Shown piece after piece: positions 1 to 9,466 of a DNA stretch of 64,000 nucleotides. A program made the translations under genes and the position numbers. Position 1 is the stretch's first letter. Each line of letters begins with the position of its first letter. The stretch lies in contig NZ_CP071007.1 of NCBI RefSeq assembly GCF_018417635.1, positions 1,860,501-1,924,500 of the forward strand, written 5' to 3'. The stretch is from Pseudomonas sp. SORT22. Its GTDB lineage: Bacteria; Pseudomonadota; Gammaproteobacteria; Pseudomonadales; Pseudomonadaceae. The notes below the pieces were generated by a model that was not told the origin of the DNA, made no database searches, and was given only the letters and a program-made list of their open reading frames with translations.

Positions 1-110
1 ATGCCGCGCAGTTCGATAAAGGCGTAGACCGCCGCCAGCAGCACCAGCATCAGCCAGTGCAGGGCAATCGACAGACCGCCATAGCGGGCCTGGTTTTGGC
101 TCAACGTCAT
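1..110 (-). CDS. Cytochrome b561 family protein (partial, N-terminus only)
   Basis: Reading leftward from an ATG at 110 gives [20 protein letters not shown] followed by a hydrophobic stretch and then the window edge. An 'ALHWL' histidine followed by a first membrane helix is typical of the b561 family, di-haem inner-membrane cytochromes that pass electrons between quinol and periplasmic acceptors. An AGGAA Shine-Dalgarno lies just upstream of the start. Only about 36 codons are present, so the family call rests on the N-terminus. It is divergent from arsB. Confidence 0.7.
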   Translation of the reverse strand, partial: MTLSQNQARYGGLSIALHWLMLVLLAAVYAFIELRG

Positions 111-279
111 GGGTATTCCTCATCATCAGGTCGAAGTCCGCGCTCTTGTGGCGCAGTCAGCTAACTGTAACCGCTTGCCAGCCGATTACCCGGCCATTGC
201 AGCAGAAATTGGTCACGCAGGCCTTGATCTGTCGCTAGAATCCGGCGCTTGTGCCCCATTTCTACAAGGCTTGTACTTC

Positions 280-1566
280 ATGCTGATGGCATCGCTGATA
301 TTCCTCCTGACCATTACCCTGGTGATCTGGCAGCCCCGCGGCCTGGGCGTTGGCTGGAGTGCCACGGGCGGGGCGCTGCTGGCGTTGCTCTGCGGGGTGG
401 TGCAGTGGAGCGATATTCCGGTGGTCTGGCAGATCATCTGGAACGCCACCGGCACCTTCATTGCCCTGATTATCATCAGCCTGTTGCTCGATGCTGCTGG
501 CTTTTTTGCCTGGGCGGCGCTGCACGTGGCGCGTTGGGGGCGCGGCAGTGGCCAGCGGCTGTTCTGCTTCATCGTACTGCTGGGGGCACTGGTGTCGGCG
601 TTGTTTGCCAACGACGGCGCGGCGCTGATCCTCACCCCGATCGTGGTGGCCATGCTCCTGGCCCTGCGCTTCAGCCCGGCGGCGACCCTGGCTTTTGTCA
701 TGGCCGCAGGTTTTATAGCCGATACCGCGAGCTTGCCGCTGGTGGTGTCGAACCTGGTCAACATCGTCTCCGCCGACTTCTTCGGTATTGGTTTCAACCG
801 TTATGCGGCGGTGATGGTGCCGGTCAACCTGGTTGCCGTGGCGGCAACCCTGGCGGTGCTGTTGTGGTACTTCCGCCGTGATATCCCGGCAGACTACGAC
901 CCGCTGCAACTGGATGCGCCGCGCAGCGTGGTGCAAGACCCGGCGACGTTTGTTGCCGGCTGGCTGGTGCTGGCGATCCTGCTGCTCGGCTGTTTTGCCC
1001 TTGAGCCGCTGGGCATCCCCATCAGCGCGATTTCGGCGGTGTGTGCACTGGTGTTGCTGCTGGTGGCGGCACGCGGGCACAGGATTTCCACGCGCAAGGT
1101 GCTCAAAGAAGCGCCCTGGCACATCGTGGTGTTCTCCTTAGGGATGTACCTGGTGATCTATGGCCTGCGCAACGCCGGGCTGACCGATTACCTGGCCGGT
1201 TGGCTCAACGCATTCGCCAGCGGCGGGGTGTGGGGTGCGGCGCTGGGTACCGGGCTGCTGACCGCGGTGCTGTCGTCGATCATGAACAACCTGCCGACGG
1301 TGCTGATCGGCGCCTTGTCGATCGATGCCAGTGCCGCCACCGGGGTGGTCAAGGAAGCGATGATCTACGCCAACGTGATCGGCAGTGACCTGGGGCCGAA
1401 AATTACCCCGATCGGCAGCCTGGCGACCCTGTTGTGGTTGCATGTGCTGGAGCGCAAGGGGGTGAAGATTGGCTGGGGGTATTACTTCAAGGTCGGGATT
1501 GTGCTGACGCTGCCGGTGTTGCTGCTGACGCTGGTGGCGCTGGCGTTGCGCTTGACGGTGGTTTAG
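280..1566 (+). CDS. arsB: Arsenite efflux transporter ArsB
   Basis: A 428-residue polytopic inner-membrane protein that follows the classical ArsB sequence from end to end: an N-terminal helix ending 'VIWQPRGLG', then '[11 protein letters not shown]', '[10 protein letters not shown]' and '[11 protein letters not shown]', and a C-terminal '[15 protein letters not shown]'. ArsB exports As(III)/Sb(III), alone by the proton motive force or with ArsA. I chose the ATG at 280 because it gives the family's usual length and N-terminus; the frame stays open to 109 but the extra 57 residues do not look like ArsB. AAGG lies about 10 bases upstream. No arsR, arsC or arsH is adjacent, which is unusual because arsB normally sits in an ars operon. 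It is followed by a REP element. Confidence 0.9.
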   Translation: MLMASLIFLLTITLVIWQPRGLGVGWSATGGALLALLCGVVQWSDIPVVWQIIWNATGTFIALIIISLLLDAAGFFAWAALHVARWGRGSGQRLFCFIVLLGALVSALFANDGAALILTPIVVAMLLALRFSPAATLAFVMAAGFIADTASLPLVVSNLVNIVSADFFGIGFNRYAAVMVPVNLVAVAATLAVLLWYFRRDIPADYDPLQLDAPRSVVQDPATFVAGWLVLAILLLGCFALEPLGIPISAISAVCALVLLLVAARGHRISTRKVLKEAPWHIVVFSLGMYLVIYGLRNAGLTDYLAGWLNAFASGGVWGAALGTGLLTAVLSSIMNNLPTVLIGALSIDASAATGVVKEAMIYANVIGSDLGPKITPIGSLATLLWLHVLERKGVKIGWGYYFKVGIVLTLPVLLLTLVALALRLTVV

Positions 1567-1572
1567 GGCTGG

Positions 1573-1617
1573 CCTGATCACGGGGCAAGTCGAGGCGTCG
1601 CACCGCCGCTCCCACAA
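1573..1617. repeat. Single REP element
   Basis: A half-unit of the Pseudomonas REP palindrome: CGGGGCAAGTCGAGGCGTCG followed by CACCGCCGCTCCCAC. The same core recurs at 9214-9300, 12932-13016 and 36370-36469. It lies between the converging ends of arsB and the DUF1853 gene. Confidence 0.75.
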
Positions 1618-1623
1618 AACCAT

Positions 1624-2568
1624 TTACCCGGGAAGATTGGGCCAAAGGTCAGAGACCAGGAACAAGCGCTCGGCTTCCTCCCACTCGCCACGCTCGCCCT
1701 CGACCAGCCTTACCAGCAATTGCGCCGGTGCCAGCGGGTCCAGGGCCTGCAGCCAGGTTTCGAAGCGCTGCACCGACCAGCAGTCCTGCGCCGGATAACA
1801 GGCCGGCGCCAGCCAGGCATGGCGCGGTAGCGGCTGCCAGCGACCAGCCGCGCTTTGCGCCCGCAATGACGCCCAGTCCCGCTGATGCAACCAGAGCCCG
1901 CGCAAATGCTGCGGGTTGGCCCCACGCGGCGCTTGCGCCTGCCCCGGCCAGGGGTAGAGCAGGTAACCGCCCAGCCACAATTGCGCACTGAACTGCTCGA
2001 TCTCCAGCGCCGCCAGCGCTTCGCGGCTTTCCGCGCGCGCCGAAATCGGCAACTGGTGTTCGGCCAGGTGGGCAAGCTTGCGGTCCAGGCGGTCATGGCA
2101 ACCCGGCCCCAGCCACTGCGCCGGGTTCTCTCCCGTGCCGTTCTGCGGCCCCAGGTACAGCTTGATCGCCAGCTCCAGGTGGTGCACACCGTCGCTGTCG
2201 CGCAGCAACAGGTCCAGCTCGCCGAGGGTGTGCCCGCCATTGCGGATCGGCAGGTTGGCAGCCAACAGGGTAACGCCGGGAGCATGCTGGAGGACGAACT
2301 GCCATAGACGTTCGTAGTACAAACCCAGGCGCCGGGTGCTGGCCTGGGCCAGCCAGTGCAGCAGGGGCTGGCTGTCGCGGTCTTGTGCCAGCAGCCACTG
2401 GCGCAGTTGTTCAGGCTCGGCTACCCAGCGGCTGGCCGCCAGCGGGTGGCGCTGCGGCCACGGCGTGTCGCGCAGCATCGGCGGCGCCAGGATCACCCAG
2501 GCCAGGTCGCGCACCTGGGGCTGGCGCAACTGGCGGGGCAGGTCGGTCAGGCTGGGAAACGGGTTCAT
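1624..2568 (-). CDS. DUF1853 family protein
   Basis: A 314-residue soluble protein beginning [20 protein letters not shown]. Long stretches such as '[14 protein letters not shown]', 'ELDLLLRD' and '[12 protein letters not shown]' match DUF1853, a conserved proteobacterial family. 'GELDLL...[10 protein letters not shown]' resembles the core of PD-(D/E)XK nuclease folds (E, D and E-x-K in sequence), but no activity is known to me. The frame is open further upstream, but the ATG at 2568 gives the conserved N-terminus. It is divergent from nadK with 133 bases between starts, an arrangement shared with other pseudomonads. The function is unknown and the nuclease-like fold is only my inference. Confidence 0.8.
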   Translation of the reverse strand: MNPFPSLTDLPRQLRQPQVRDLAWVILAPPMLRDTPWPQRHPLAASRWVAEPEQLRQWLLAQDRDSQPLLHWLAQASTRRLGLYYERLWQFVLQHAPGVTLLAANLPIRNGGHTLGELDLLLRDSDGVHHLELAIKLYLGPQNGTGENPAQWLGPGCHDRLDRKLAHLAEHQLPISARAESREALAALEIEQFSAQLWLGGYLLYPWPGQAQAPRGANPQHLRGLWLHQRDWASLRAQSAAGRWQPLPRHAWLAPACYPAQDCWSVQRFETWLQALDPLAPAQLLVRLVEGERGEWEEAERLFLVSDLWPNLPG

Positions 2569-2618
2569 TCTGCGAGCATAGCCGCTCAGCCTGCGCGCTT
2601 GCTGAATTTCTCCGGCGT

Positions 2619-2648
2619 TTGCCGCTGCCCGGCGCTTTCGCCCATAAT
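2619..2648 (+). promoter_or_regulatory. Candidate sigma-70 promoter for nadK operon
   Basis: TTGCCG at 2619-2624, an 18-base spacer and CATAAT at 2643-2648, ending 53 bases before the nadK ATG. It matches the -35/-10 consensus reasonably and lies in the only gap before the operon. This is prediction only. Confidence 0.45.
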
Positions 2649-2701
2649 CGAACTCTTTGGCGAGCATCGCCTCTTTACCCGCCGCAGAGCCCTGGAGCCC
2701 C

Positions 2702-3592
2702 ATGGAGCAATTTCGCAATATCGGTATCATCGGACGTCTGGGCAGCTCCCAGGTGCTCGATACCATTCGCCGACTGAAAAAATTCCTGCTGGCGCGGCAT
2801 CTGCACGTGATCCTCGAGGACACCATCGCCGAAGTCCTGCCCGGCCACGGCCTGCAAACTTCGACCCGCAAGCTGCTGGGCGAGGTCTGCGACCTGGTGA
2901 TCGTCGTCGGTGGCGACGGCAGCCTGCTCGGCGCCGCCCGCGCCCTGGCCCGGCACAACATTCCGGTACTGGGCATCAACCGTGGCAGCCTGGGCTTTCT
3001 GACCGACATCCGCCCCGATGAGCTGGAGGTCAAGGTCGCCGAGGTGCTCGACGGCCACTACCTGGTGGAAAACCGCTTCCTGCTGCAGGCCGAAGTGCGC
3101 CGTCACGCCGAAGCCATCGGCCAGGGCGACGCCCTCAACGATGTGGTGCTGCACCCGGGCAAGTCGACGCGAATGATCGAGTTCGAAATCTACATCGATG
3201 GCCAGTTCGTCTGCAGCCAGAAGGCCGACGGCCTGATCGTCGCCACGCCGACCGGCTCGACCGCCTACGCGCTGTCGGCGGGCGGGCCGATCATGCACCC
3301 CAAGCTCGACGCCATCGTCATCGTGCCGATGTACCCGCACACGCTGTCGGGGCGGCCGATCGTGGTTGACGGCAACAGTGAGCTGAAGATCGTCGTGTCC
3401 AAGGACCTGCAGATCTACCCGCAGATTTCCTGCGACGGCCAGAACCATTTCACCTGCGCGCCTGGCGATACCATCACGGTCAACAAGAAGCCGCAGAAGC
3501 TGCGCCTGATCCATCCGCTGGATCACAATTACTACGAGGTATGCCGGACCAAGCTCGGCTGGGGCAGCCGCCTGGGTGGTGGAGGCGAGTGA
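2702..3592 (+). CDS. nadK: NAD kinase
   Basis: A 296-residue cytoplasmic enzyme that phosphorylates NAD+ to NADP+ with ATP or polyphosphate. The diagnostic GGDG motif is at residues 70-73 ('[15 protein letters not shown]'), followed by '[12 protein letters not shown]' and '[16 protein letters not shown]', all characteristic of NadK/PpnK. The ATG at 2702 gives the standard Pseudomonas length and N-terminus [12 protein letters not shown]; the frame is open to 2657 but that extension is not family-like. The stop codon shares one base with the ATG of the next gene, so translation is probably coupled. First gene of the six-gene run ending with pepN. Confidence 0.97.
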   Translation: MEQFRNIGIIGRLGSSQVLDTIRRLKKFLLARHLHVILEDTIAEVLPGHGLQTSTRKLLGEVCDLVIVVGGDGSLLGAARALARHNIPVLGINRGSLGFLTDIRPDELEVKVAEVLDGHYLVENRFLLQAEVRRHAEAIGQGDALNDVVLHPGKSTRMIEFEIYIDGQFVCSQKADGLIVATPTGSTAYALSAGGPIMHPKLDAIVIVPMYPHTLSGRPIVVDGNSELKIVVSKDLQIYPQISCDGQNHFTCAPGDTITVNKKPQKLRLIHPLDHNYYEVCRTKLGWGSRLGGGGE

Positions 3593-4563
3593 TGCTCGAT
3601 CCCGCTCGCAGTTTCGACCTGATCGGTGACGTGCACGGCTGTGCACATACCCTCGAACGCCTGCTCGACGCCCTCGGCTACAAGCGCCAGGGTGGCGTCT
3701 GGCGGCATCCGTCGCGCCAGGCCGTGTTCCTTGGCGACATCATCGACCGTGGCCCGCGGATTCGCGAAGCGCTGCACATCGTCCATGACATGGTCGAGGC
3801 CGGCCAGGCCCACTGCATCATGGGCAACCACGAGTACAACGCCCTGGGCTGGAACACCCCGGCGTTGCCCGAGAGCGGCAAGCACTACGTGCGCGAGCAC
3901 ACCCCGCGCCACGGCCGGCTGATCTACGAAACCTTGACCCAGTTCGAACAGCATCCAGGCGACTGGCATGACTTTCTCGAGTGGTTCTACGAACTGCCGT
4001 TGTTCATCGACGCCGGGCGTTTTCGCGTTGTCCATGCCTGCTGGGATGCGCGGCTGATCGACCCCCTGCGCCAGCAGTACCCGGACGGGCGCATCGACGA
4101 GCATTTCATCCAGGCTTCGGCAGTGCCTGAGAGCTTTGCCGCCACAGTCTGCAACCGCCTGTTGCGCGGCACCGACATGCGCCTGCCGGACGGTTTGACC
4201 CTGACTGGCGGCGACGGCCTGACCCGGGCGTTTTTCCGCACCAAGTTCTGGGAAGAAGACCCGCAGACCTACGGCGATATCGTCTTCCAGCCCGATGCGT
4301 TGCCCGAGCAGGTGGCCAGTGCGCCGCTCAGCCACAGCCAGAAGAACGCCTTGCTGCGCTACAGCGAGGACGAGCCGATGCTGTTCGTCGGCCATTACTG
4401 GCGCAGCGGCAAACCAGCGCCGATCCGCGTCAACCTGGCCTGCCTGGACTACAGTGCGGTGCTGTACGGCAAACTGGTCGCTTACCGCCTGGATGCTGAA
4501 ACCCGCATCGACCCGCGCAAGTTCGTCTGGGTTGATGTCGACCGGCCGGAGGCCAGCCAATGA
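3592..4563 (+). CDS. Metallophosphoesterase (calcineurin-like phosphatase)
   Basis: A 323-residue protein with the metal-binding blocks of the calcineurin-like fold near its N-terminus: GDVHGC, then GDIIDRGP, then GNHEYNAL. These are the D-x-H, GD-x-x-D-R-G and GNHE motifs that hold two metal ions. The family includes Ser/Thr protein phosphatases and Ap4A hydrolases of the PrpE type; the substrate here cannot be read from the sequence. The ATG shares its first base with the nadK stop (TGATG) and the stop overlaps the rhomboid start by four bases, so this is a mid-operon gene. Confidence 0.88.
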   Translation: MLDPARSFDLIGDVHGCAHTLERLLDALGYKRQGGVWRHPSRQAVFLGDIIDRGPRIREALHIVHDMVEAGQAHCIMGNHEYNALGWNTPALPESGKHYVREHTPRHGRLIYETLTQFEQHPGDWHDFLEWFYELPLFIDAGRFRVVHACWDARLIDPLRQQYPDGRIDEHFIQASAVPESFAATVCNRLLRGTDMRLPDGLTLTGGDGLTRAFFRTKFWEEDPQTYGDIVFQPDALPEQVASAPLSHSQKNALLRYSEDEPMLFVGHYWRSGKPAPIRVNLACLDYSAVLYGKLVAYRLDAETRIDPRKFVWVDVDRPEASQ

Positions 4564-5432
4564 CTGCAGTGGTGGTATTACGCATGCCGTTGAGTACCGA
4601 TCTCAGCGGCTTTGTCGGCCTGTTGCGGCGCCTGCAGGTGCCGCACCGGGTCAGCGAGGAGGGCGGTGACCAGGTGTTGTGGGTGGCCGAGAACCTCGCC
4701 GAAGACGTACGCCAGCTTTACCAGCGTTTCCCCGAGGGCAATGCCGAGTTCGAACTGCCGGCCGATGCCGCCCTGGCGCCGCCGGCGCGTCCGAGCATCG
4801 GCGAGCAGTTGCGCGCCAGCAAGGCCACGGCGGCGATCCTCCTGCTGTGCCTGATCGTCGCCGGCCTTACTGGCCTTGGCGACAACTTCGCGACCTTGAG
4901 CTGGCTGACCTTCCTCGATTTTCGCGTGCAGGGCGACTACCTGTACTTCACCCCCTTGGCCGCCAGCCTTGCCGATGGCCAGTGGTGGCGCCTGTTCACG
5001 CCGATGCTGGTGCATTTCGGCATCCTCCACCTGGCCATGAACGGCCTCTGGTACTGGGAACTGGGCCGGCGCATCGAACTGCGCCAGGGGCCATGGAACC
5101 TGCTCGGCCTGACCTTGCTGTTCAGCCTGGTGTCCAACGCTGCGCAGTACCTGTTTGGCGGCCCGAGCCTGTTCGGCGGCTTGTCGGGGGTGCTCTACGG
5201 TTTGCTCGGACACATCTGGCTGTACCAGTGGCTGGCGCCCAACCCGGTGTATCGCATGCCGCGCGGCGTGCTGGTGATGATGCTGGTGTGGCTGCTGCTG
5301 TGCCTGTCCGGTTTGATCAGCCTGCTCGGCTTCGGCCAGATCGCCAACGCCGCCCATGTCGGCGGGCTGTTGGTCGGTTGCCTCAGCGGGCTCTTGGGCG
5401 GGGCGCTGGCCCGGCGTAAACTGACCGCTTGA
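4560..5432 (+). CDS. Rhomboid family intramembrane serine protease (GlpG-like)
   Basis: A 290-residue protein with a soluble N-terminal domain (about 1-85) like that of GlpG, followed by six predicted membrane helices. Catalytic elements are visible: HLAMN at 157-161 (oxyanion H and N), GLSG with nucleophile Ser209, and His266 in 'NAAHVGGLLVG'. It should cut transmembrane substrates inside the inner membrane. It starts in a four-base ATGA overlap with the phosphatase gene and ends 14 bases before the YeaC-like gene. Substrate unknown. Confidence 0.92.
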   Translation: MTAVVVLRMPLSTDLSGFVGLLRRLQVPHRVSEEGGDQVLWVAENLAEDVRQLYQRFPEGNAEFELPADAALAPPARPSIGEQLRASKATAAILLLCLIVAGLTGLGDNFATLSWLTFLDFRVQGDYLYFTPLAASLADGQWWRLFTPMLVHFGILHLAMNGLWYWELGRRIELRQGPWNLLGLTLLFSLVSNAAQYLFGGPSLFGGLSGVLYGLLGHIWLYQWLAPNPVYRMPRGVLVMMLVWLLLCLSGLISLLGFGQIANAAHVGGLLVGCLSGLLGGALARRKLTA

Positions 5433-5446
5433 TTTTGGGAGACCTT

Positions 5447-5707
5447 ATGTCCACTTTTGCGCAAATGATTGAAAACATCACCCCGGAAATCTACCAGAGC
5501 CTGAAACTGGCGGTAGAGCTGGGCAAATGGGCAGACGGGCGCAAGCTCACCACCGAGCAGAAAGAGCTGTCGCTGCAGGCGGTGATCGCCTGGGAGCTGC
5601 AGAACCTGCCGGAAGAACAGCGTACCGGTTACATGGGCCCGCAGGAATGCGCCTCGAAGTCGGCACCGGTGCCGAACATCCTGTTCAAGTCGGATGCGAT
5701 CCATTGA
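5447..5707 (+). CDS. DUF1315 (YeaC-like) family protein
   Basis: A small 86-residue acidic soluble protein beginning MSTFAQMIENITPEIYQSLK, with the conserved 'LGKWADGRKLT' and 'TGYMG' segments of DUF1315. A clear GGGAGA Shine-Dalgarno lies 4-9 bases upstream of the ATG at 5447. It ends in a TTGA overlap with the next gene. It is always found in this operon context in pseudomonads as far as I recall; the function is unknown. Confidence 0.88.
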   Translation: MSTFAQMIENITPEIYQSLKLAVELGKWADGRKLTTEQKELSLQAVIAWELQNLPEEQRTGYMGPQECASKSAPVPNILFKSDAIH

Positions 5708-6534
5708 TCGAACTCGGCCGCGGCTCCATCAGTAAAATGTCGGCGCGTCTCGATGCGCCGGTGGTGCAGTACGCTTTTCGTCTGGGCGAGCAGGAAGTGC
5801 CGGTCAACCCCTTGATCGGCAAGACCCTGCGCCTGGAATACCTCGGTGCCATCCATTGCAGCCACTGCGGGCGCAAGACCAAGACCAGCTTCAGCCAGGG
5901 TTATTGCTACCCGTGCATGACCAAGCTTGCGCAGTGCGACGTGTGCATCATGGCCCCGGAAAAATGCCACTACGATCAGGGCACCTGCCGCGAACCTTCG
6001 TGGGGCGAGCAGTTCTGCATGACCGATCATGTGGTGTACCTGGCCAACTCCTCAGGCATCAAGGTCGGCATTACCCGGGCGACCCAGTTGCCCACCCGCT
6101 GGCTAGACCAGGGCGCCAGCCAGGCGCTGCCGATCGTGCGGGTTGCCACCCGCCAGCAGTCGGGGCTGGTCGAAGACCTGTTCCGCAGCCAGGTGGCCGA
6201 CCGCACCAACTGGCGCGCCTTGCTCAAGGGCGATGCCGAGGCGGTCGACCTGCTTGCCGTGCGCGATCAACTGTTCGACAGCTGCGCCGAGGGCCTGACT
6301 GCCCTGCAGGCGCGATTCGGCCTACAGGCCGTGCAGCCGTTGAATGATGGTGAAGTGCTGGAAATCCGCTACCCGGTCGAGGCCTACCCGAGCAAGATCG
6401 TCAGCTTTAACCTGGATAAGAATCCCGTGGCTGAAGGCACGCTGCTGGGCATCAAGGGCCAGTACCTGATCTTCGACACCGGCGTGATCAATATTCGCAA
6501 ATACACGGCGTACCAGCTCGCCGTGCATCAGTAA
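5704..6534 (+). CDS. DUF2797 family protein, Cys-rich putative zinc protein
   Basis: A 276-residue protein with a Cys-rich N-terminal third: CSHCGRKT, then CYPCMTKLAQCDVC, then further Cys at 'KCHYDQGTC' and 'QFC', an arrangement suggesting structural zinc. The middle segment 'VVYLANSSGIKVGITR' resembles a GIY-YIG-like core. Start: TTG at 5704, overlapping the preceding stop (TTGA), is preferred because the alternative ATG at 5737 has no Shine-Dalgarno. Fourteen bases separate it from pepN. The family is DUF2797; the biochemical role is unknown and the GIY-YIG resemblance is my inference. Confidence 0.85.
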   Translation: MIELGRGSISKMSARLDAPVVQYAFRLGEQEVPVNPLIGKTLRLEYLGAIHCSHCGRKTKTSFSQGYCYPCMTKLAQCDVCIMAPEKCHYDQGTCREPSWGEQFCMTDHVVYLANSSGIKVGITRATQLPTRWLDQGASQALPIVRVATRQQSGLVEDLFRSQVADRTNWRALLKGDAEAVDLLAVRDQLFDSCAEGLTALQARFGLQAVQPLNDGEVLEIRYPVEAYPSKIVSFNLDKNPVAEGTLLGIKGQYLIFDTGVINIRKYTAYQLAVHQ

Positions 6535-6548
6535 AAAAGGACCGCCAC

Positions 6549-9206
6549 ATGCGTACCGAACAGCCGCAAGTGATCTACCTCAAGGACTATCAGGCCCCCG
6601 AATACCTGATCGACGAGACCCACCTGACCTTCGAACTGTTCGAGGACCACAGCCTGGTCCACGCGCAGCTGGTCATGCGCCGCAATCCGGCCCGTGGTGC
6701 CGGCCTGCCGCCGCTGGTGCTCGACGGCCAGCAGTTGGAGCTGCTCAGCGTCGCCCTGGACGACCAGGCCCTGGCCGCCGGCGACTACCAGCTCGATGAC
6801 AGCCACCTGACAGTACAGCCCAAGGCTGCGACCTTCACCCTCGACACCAGCGTGAAGATCCACCCCGAGCGCAACACCGCCCTCGAAGGCCTGTACAAGT
6901 CCGGCAGCATGTTCTGCACCCAGTGCGAGGCCGAGGGTTTTCGCAAGATCACCTACTACCTCGACCGCCCGGACGTGATGAGCAAGTTCACCACCACGGT
7001 GATCGCCGAGCAGCATCGCTATCCGGTGCTGCTGTCCAACGGCAACCCGGTCGGTACTGGCCCGCAGGAAGATGGCCGGCATTGGGCAACCTGGGAAGAC
7101 CCGTTCATGAAACCGGCCTACCTGTTCGCCCTGGTCGCCGGTGACCTGTGGTGCGTCGAAGACAAATTCACCCGCCAGTCGGGCCGTGACGTGACCCTGC
7201 GCATTTATGTCGAGCCGGAAAACATCGACAAGTGCCAGCACGCCATGACCAGCCTGAAGAAGTCCATGCGCTGGGACGAGGAAGTCTATGGCCGCGAGTA
7301 CGACCTGGACATCTTCATGATCGTCGCGGTCAACGACTTCAACATGGGCGCCATGGAAAACAAGGGCCTGAACATCTTCAACTCCAGCTGCGTGCTGGCC
7401 CGCGCCGAAACCGCCACCGACGCTGCGCACCAGCGGGTCGAGGCGGTGGTCGCCCACGAATACTTCCACAACTGGTCGGGCAACCGCGTGACCTGCCGCG
7501 ACTGGTTCCAGCTGTCGCTCAAGGAAGGCTTCACGGTGTTTCGTGACTCGGAGTTCAGCGCCGACATGAACTCGCGCACGGTCAAGCGTATCGAGGACGT
7601 CGCCTACCTGCGCACCCACCAGTTCGCCGAAGACGCCGGGCCCATGGCCCACGCCGTGCGCCCCGACAGCTTCATCGAGATCTCCAACTTCTACACCCTG
7701 ACCGTGTACGAGAAGGGCTCGGAAGTGGTGCGCATGGTCCGCACCCTGCTGGGCGCCGAGGGTTTCCGTAAAGGCAGCGACCTGTACTTCGAGCGTCATG
7801 ACGGCCAGGCCGTGACCTGCGATGACTTCATCAAGGCCATGGAAGACGCCAACGGCGTCGACCTGACCCAGTTCAAGCGTTGGTACAGCCAGGCCGGCAC
7901 GCCGCGCCTGGCAGTCAGCGAGGCTTACGACAGCGCCACGCAGACTTACAGCCTGACGTTCCGCCAGAGCTGCCCGGCCACCCCGGACAAGGTCGAGAAA
8001 AAACCATTCGTGATCCCGGTGGAACTGGGCCTGCTCGATGCCCAGGGCAACGACATTGCCCTGCGCCTGCAAGGTGAAGCGGCAGCAGACGGCACCTCGC
8101 GGGTGTTGTCGGTCACCGAAGCCGAGCAGACCTTCACCTTCGAGGGCATCGCTGCCAAGCCGCTACCCTCCTTGCTGCGTGGCTTCAGTGCCCCGGTCAA
8201 GCTGAGCTTTCCGTATGACCGCGACCAGCTGATGTTCCTCATGCAGCACGACAGCGATGGTTTCAATCGCTGGGAAGCCGGCCAGCAACTGTCGGTACAG
8301 GTGCTGCAGGAACTGATCGCCCAGCACCAGCAGGGCGCCAAGCTAGTGCTGGATCAGCGCCTGGTGACCGCGTTGGGTACGGTGCTGGCCAACGAGCAAC
8401 TGGACCAGGCCATGGTCGCCGAGATGCTCTCGCTGCCCAGCGAAGCCTACCTCACCGAAATCAGCGAAGTGGCTGACGTCGATGCCATCCACGCCGCCCG
8501 CGAGTTCGCCCGCAAGCAGATCGCCGAGCAGCTGTTCGATGCCCTCAACGCACGCTACCAGGCCAACCGCGCGCTATCGCGTGGCACCGAGTACGTTGCC
8601 GAAGCCGAGCACTTTGCCCGTCGCAGCCTGCAGAACATCGTGCTCTCGTACCTGATGCTCAGCGCCCGGCCCGAAGTGCTAGCTGCAACCCTGGAGCAGT
8701 TTGACGCCTGTGACAACATGACCGAGCGCCTCACCGCCCTGGCCGTGCTGGTCAACTCGCCGTTCGAGACGCAGCGGGCCAAGGCCCTGGAAAGCTTTGC
8801 CGAGCACTTCAAGGACAACCCGCTGGTCATGGACCAATGGTTCAGCGTACAGGCGGCCAGCACCCTGCCGGGCGGCTTGGCGCGGGTCAAGGCGCTGATG
8901 CAGCACCCGGCCTTCACCATGAAGAACCCGAACAAGGTCCGCGCCCTGATCGGTGCCTTCGCCGGGCAGAACCTGGTCAACTTCCATGCCGGCGATGGTT
9001 CGGGCTATCGCTTCCTGGCGGACCTGGTGATCGAACTCAACGCCCTCAACCCGCAGATCGCTTCGCGCCAACTGGCGCCGCTGACCCGCTGGCGCAAATA
9101 CGACAGCGCCCGTCAGGCGTTGATGAAAGGCGAGCTGGAGCGGATTCTGGCATCGGGTTCGCTGTCCAGCGATGTGTATGAAGTTGTGAGCAAAAGTCTG
9201 GCCTGA
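6549..9206 (+). CDS. pepN: Aminopeptidase N (M1 family)
   Basis: An 885-residue zinc metallopeptidase that removes N-terminal residues from peptides in the cytoplasm. GAMEN (exopeptidase motif) is at 267-271, HEYFH (HExxH zinc site) at 303-307 and the third zinc ligand Glu at 326 in 'LSLKEGFTVF'. Length and the C-terminal helical domain match the proteobacterial PepN class. AAGGA precedes the ATG. It is the last gene of the nadK operon; transcription probably ends at the paired REP hairpin just downstream. Confidence 0.97.
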   Translation: MRTEQPQVIYLKDYQAPEYLIDETHLTFELFEDHSLVHAQLVMRRNPARGAGLPPLVLDGQQLELLSVALDDQALAAGDYQLDDSHLTVQPKAATFTLDTSVKIHPERNTALEGLYKSGSMFCTQCEAEGFRKITYYLDRPDVMSKFTTTVIAEQHRYPVLLSNGNPVGTGPQEDGRHWATWEDPFMKPAYLFALVAGDLWCVEDKFTRQSGRDVTLRIYVEPENIDKCQHAMTSLKKSMRWDEEVYGREYDLDIFMIVAVNDFNMGAMENKGLNIFNSSCVLARAETATDAAHQRVEAVVAHEYFHNWSGNRVTCRDWFQLSLKEGFTVFRDSEFSADMNSRTVKRIEDVAYLRTHQFAEDAGPMAHAVRPDSFIEISNFYTLTVYEKGSEVVRMVRTLLGAEGFRKGSDLYFERHDGQAVTCDDFIKAMEDANGVDLTQFKRWYSQAGTPRLAVSEAYDSATQTYSLTFRQSCPATPDKVEKKPFVIPVELGLLDAQGNDIALRLQGEAAADGTSRVLSVTEAEQTFTFEGIAAKPLPSLLRGFSAPVKLSFPYDRDQLMFLMQHDSDGFNRWEAGQQLSVQVLQELIAQHQQGAKLVLDQRLVTALGTVLANEQLDQAMVAEMLSLPSEAYLTEISEVADVDAIHAAREFARKQIAEQLFDALNARYQANRALSRGTEYVAEAEHFARRSLQNIVLSYLMLSARPEVLAATLEQFDACDNMTERLTALAVLVNSPFETQRAKALESFAEHFKDNPLVMDQWFSVQAASTLPGGLARVKALMQHPAFTMKNPNKVRALIGAFAGQNLVNFHAGDGSGYRFLADLVIELNALNPQIASRQLAPLTRWRKYDSARQALMKGELERILASGSLSSDVYEVVSKSLA

Positions 9207-9213
9207 AGACCCT

Positions 9214-9300
9214 ATCGCGGGTCAAGTCGAGGCGTCGCACCGCCGCTCCCACAGGGAATTGCATGCACCGACCCTGTGGGAGCGGGCTTGACCCGCGATT
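9214..9300. repeat. REP pair (inverted)
   Basis: Two REP units in opposite orientation: ATCGCGGGTCAAGTCGAGGC...CCGCTCCCACAGGG and its partner CCCTGTGGGAGCGGGCTTGACCCGCGAT. The outer ends (ATCGCGGGTCAAG / CTTGACCCGCGAT) are exact inverted copies, so the transcript can fold into a long hairpin directly after pepN. Confidence 0.9.
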
Positions 9301-9413
9301 GCTTCCCCGCAAATCCTGCGCTTAACAAAAGATAACGTCCCGTTCGTTGTCAGCCCTTTGCAAACCCCGATAGGATGGCTCTCAGCTATTGCGGGGCTCT
9401 GGAACACGGTTTT

Positions 9414-9426
9414 TGCAGTACCTGCA
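9414..9426. promoter_or_regulatory. Small dyad upstream of the propeller/RND pair
   Basis: TGCAG-TAC-CTGCA, perfect five-base arms, 41 bases before the start at 9467 and directly beside TATAGAT (9427-9433), which could serve as a -10. It could be an operator but no known regulator consensus is matched. Confidence 0.3.
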
Positions 9427-9466
9427 TATAGATTGACCCAAATAACAATAAACGGGGGATAGATCT

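Noticed and set aside
1..1600. Arsenic resistance island or mobile element at the left edge
   Set aside because: Only arsB is present, with no integrase, transposase or composition shift, and the flanking genes are chromosomal.
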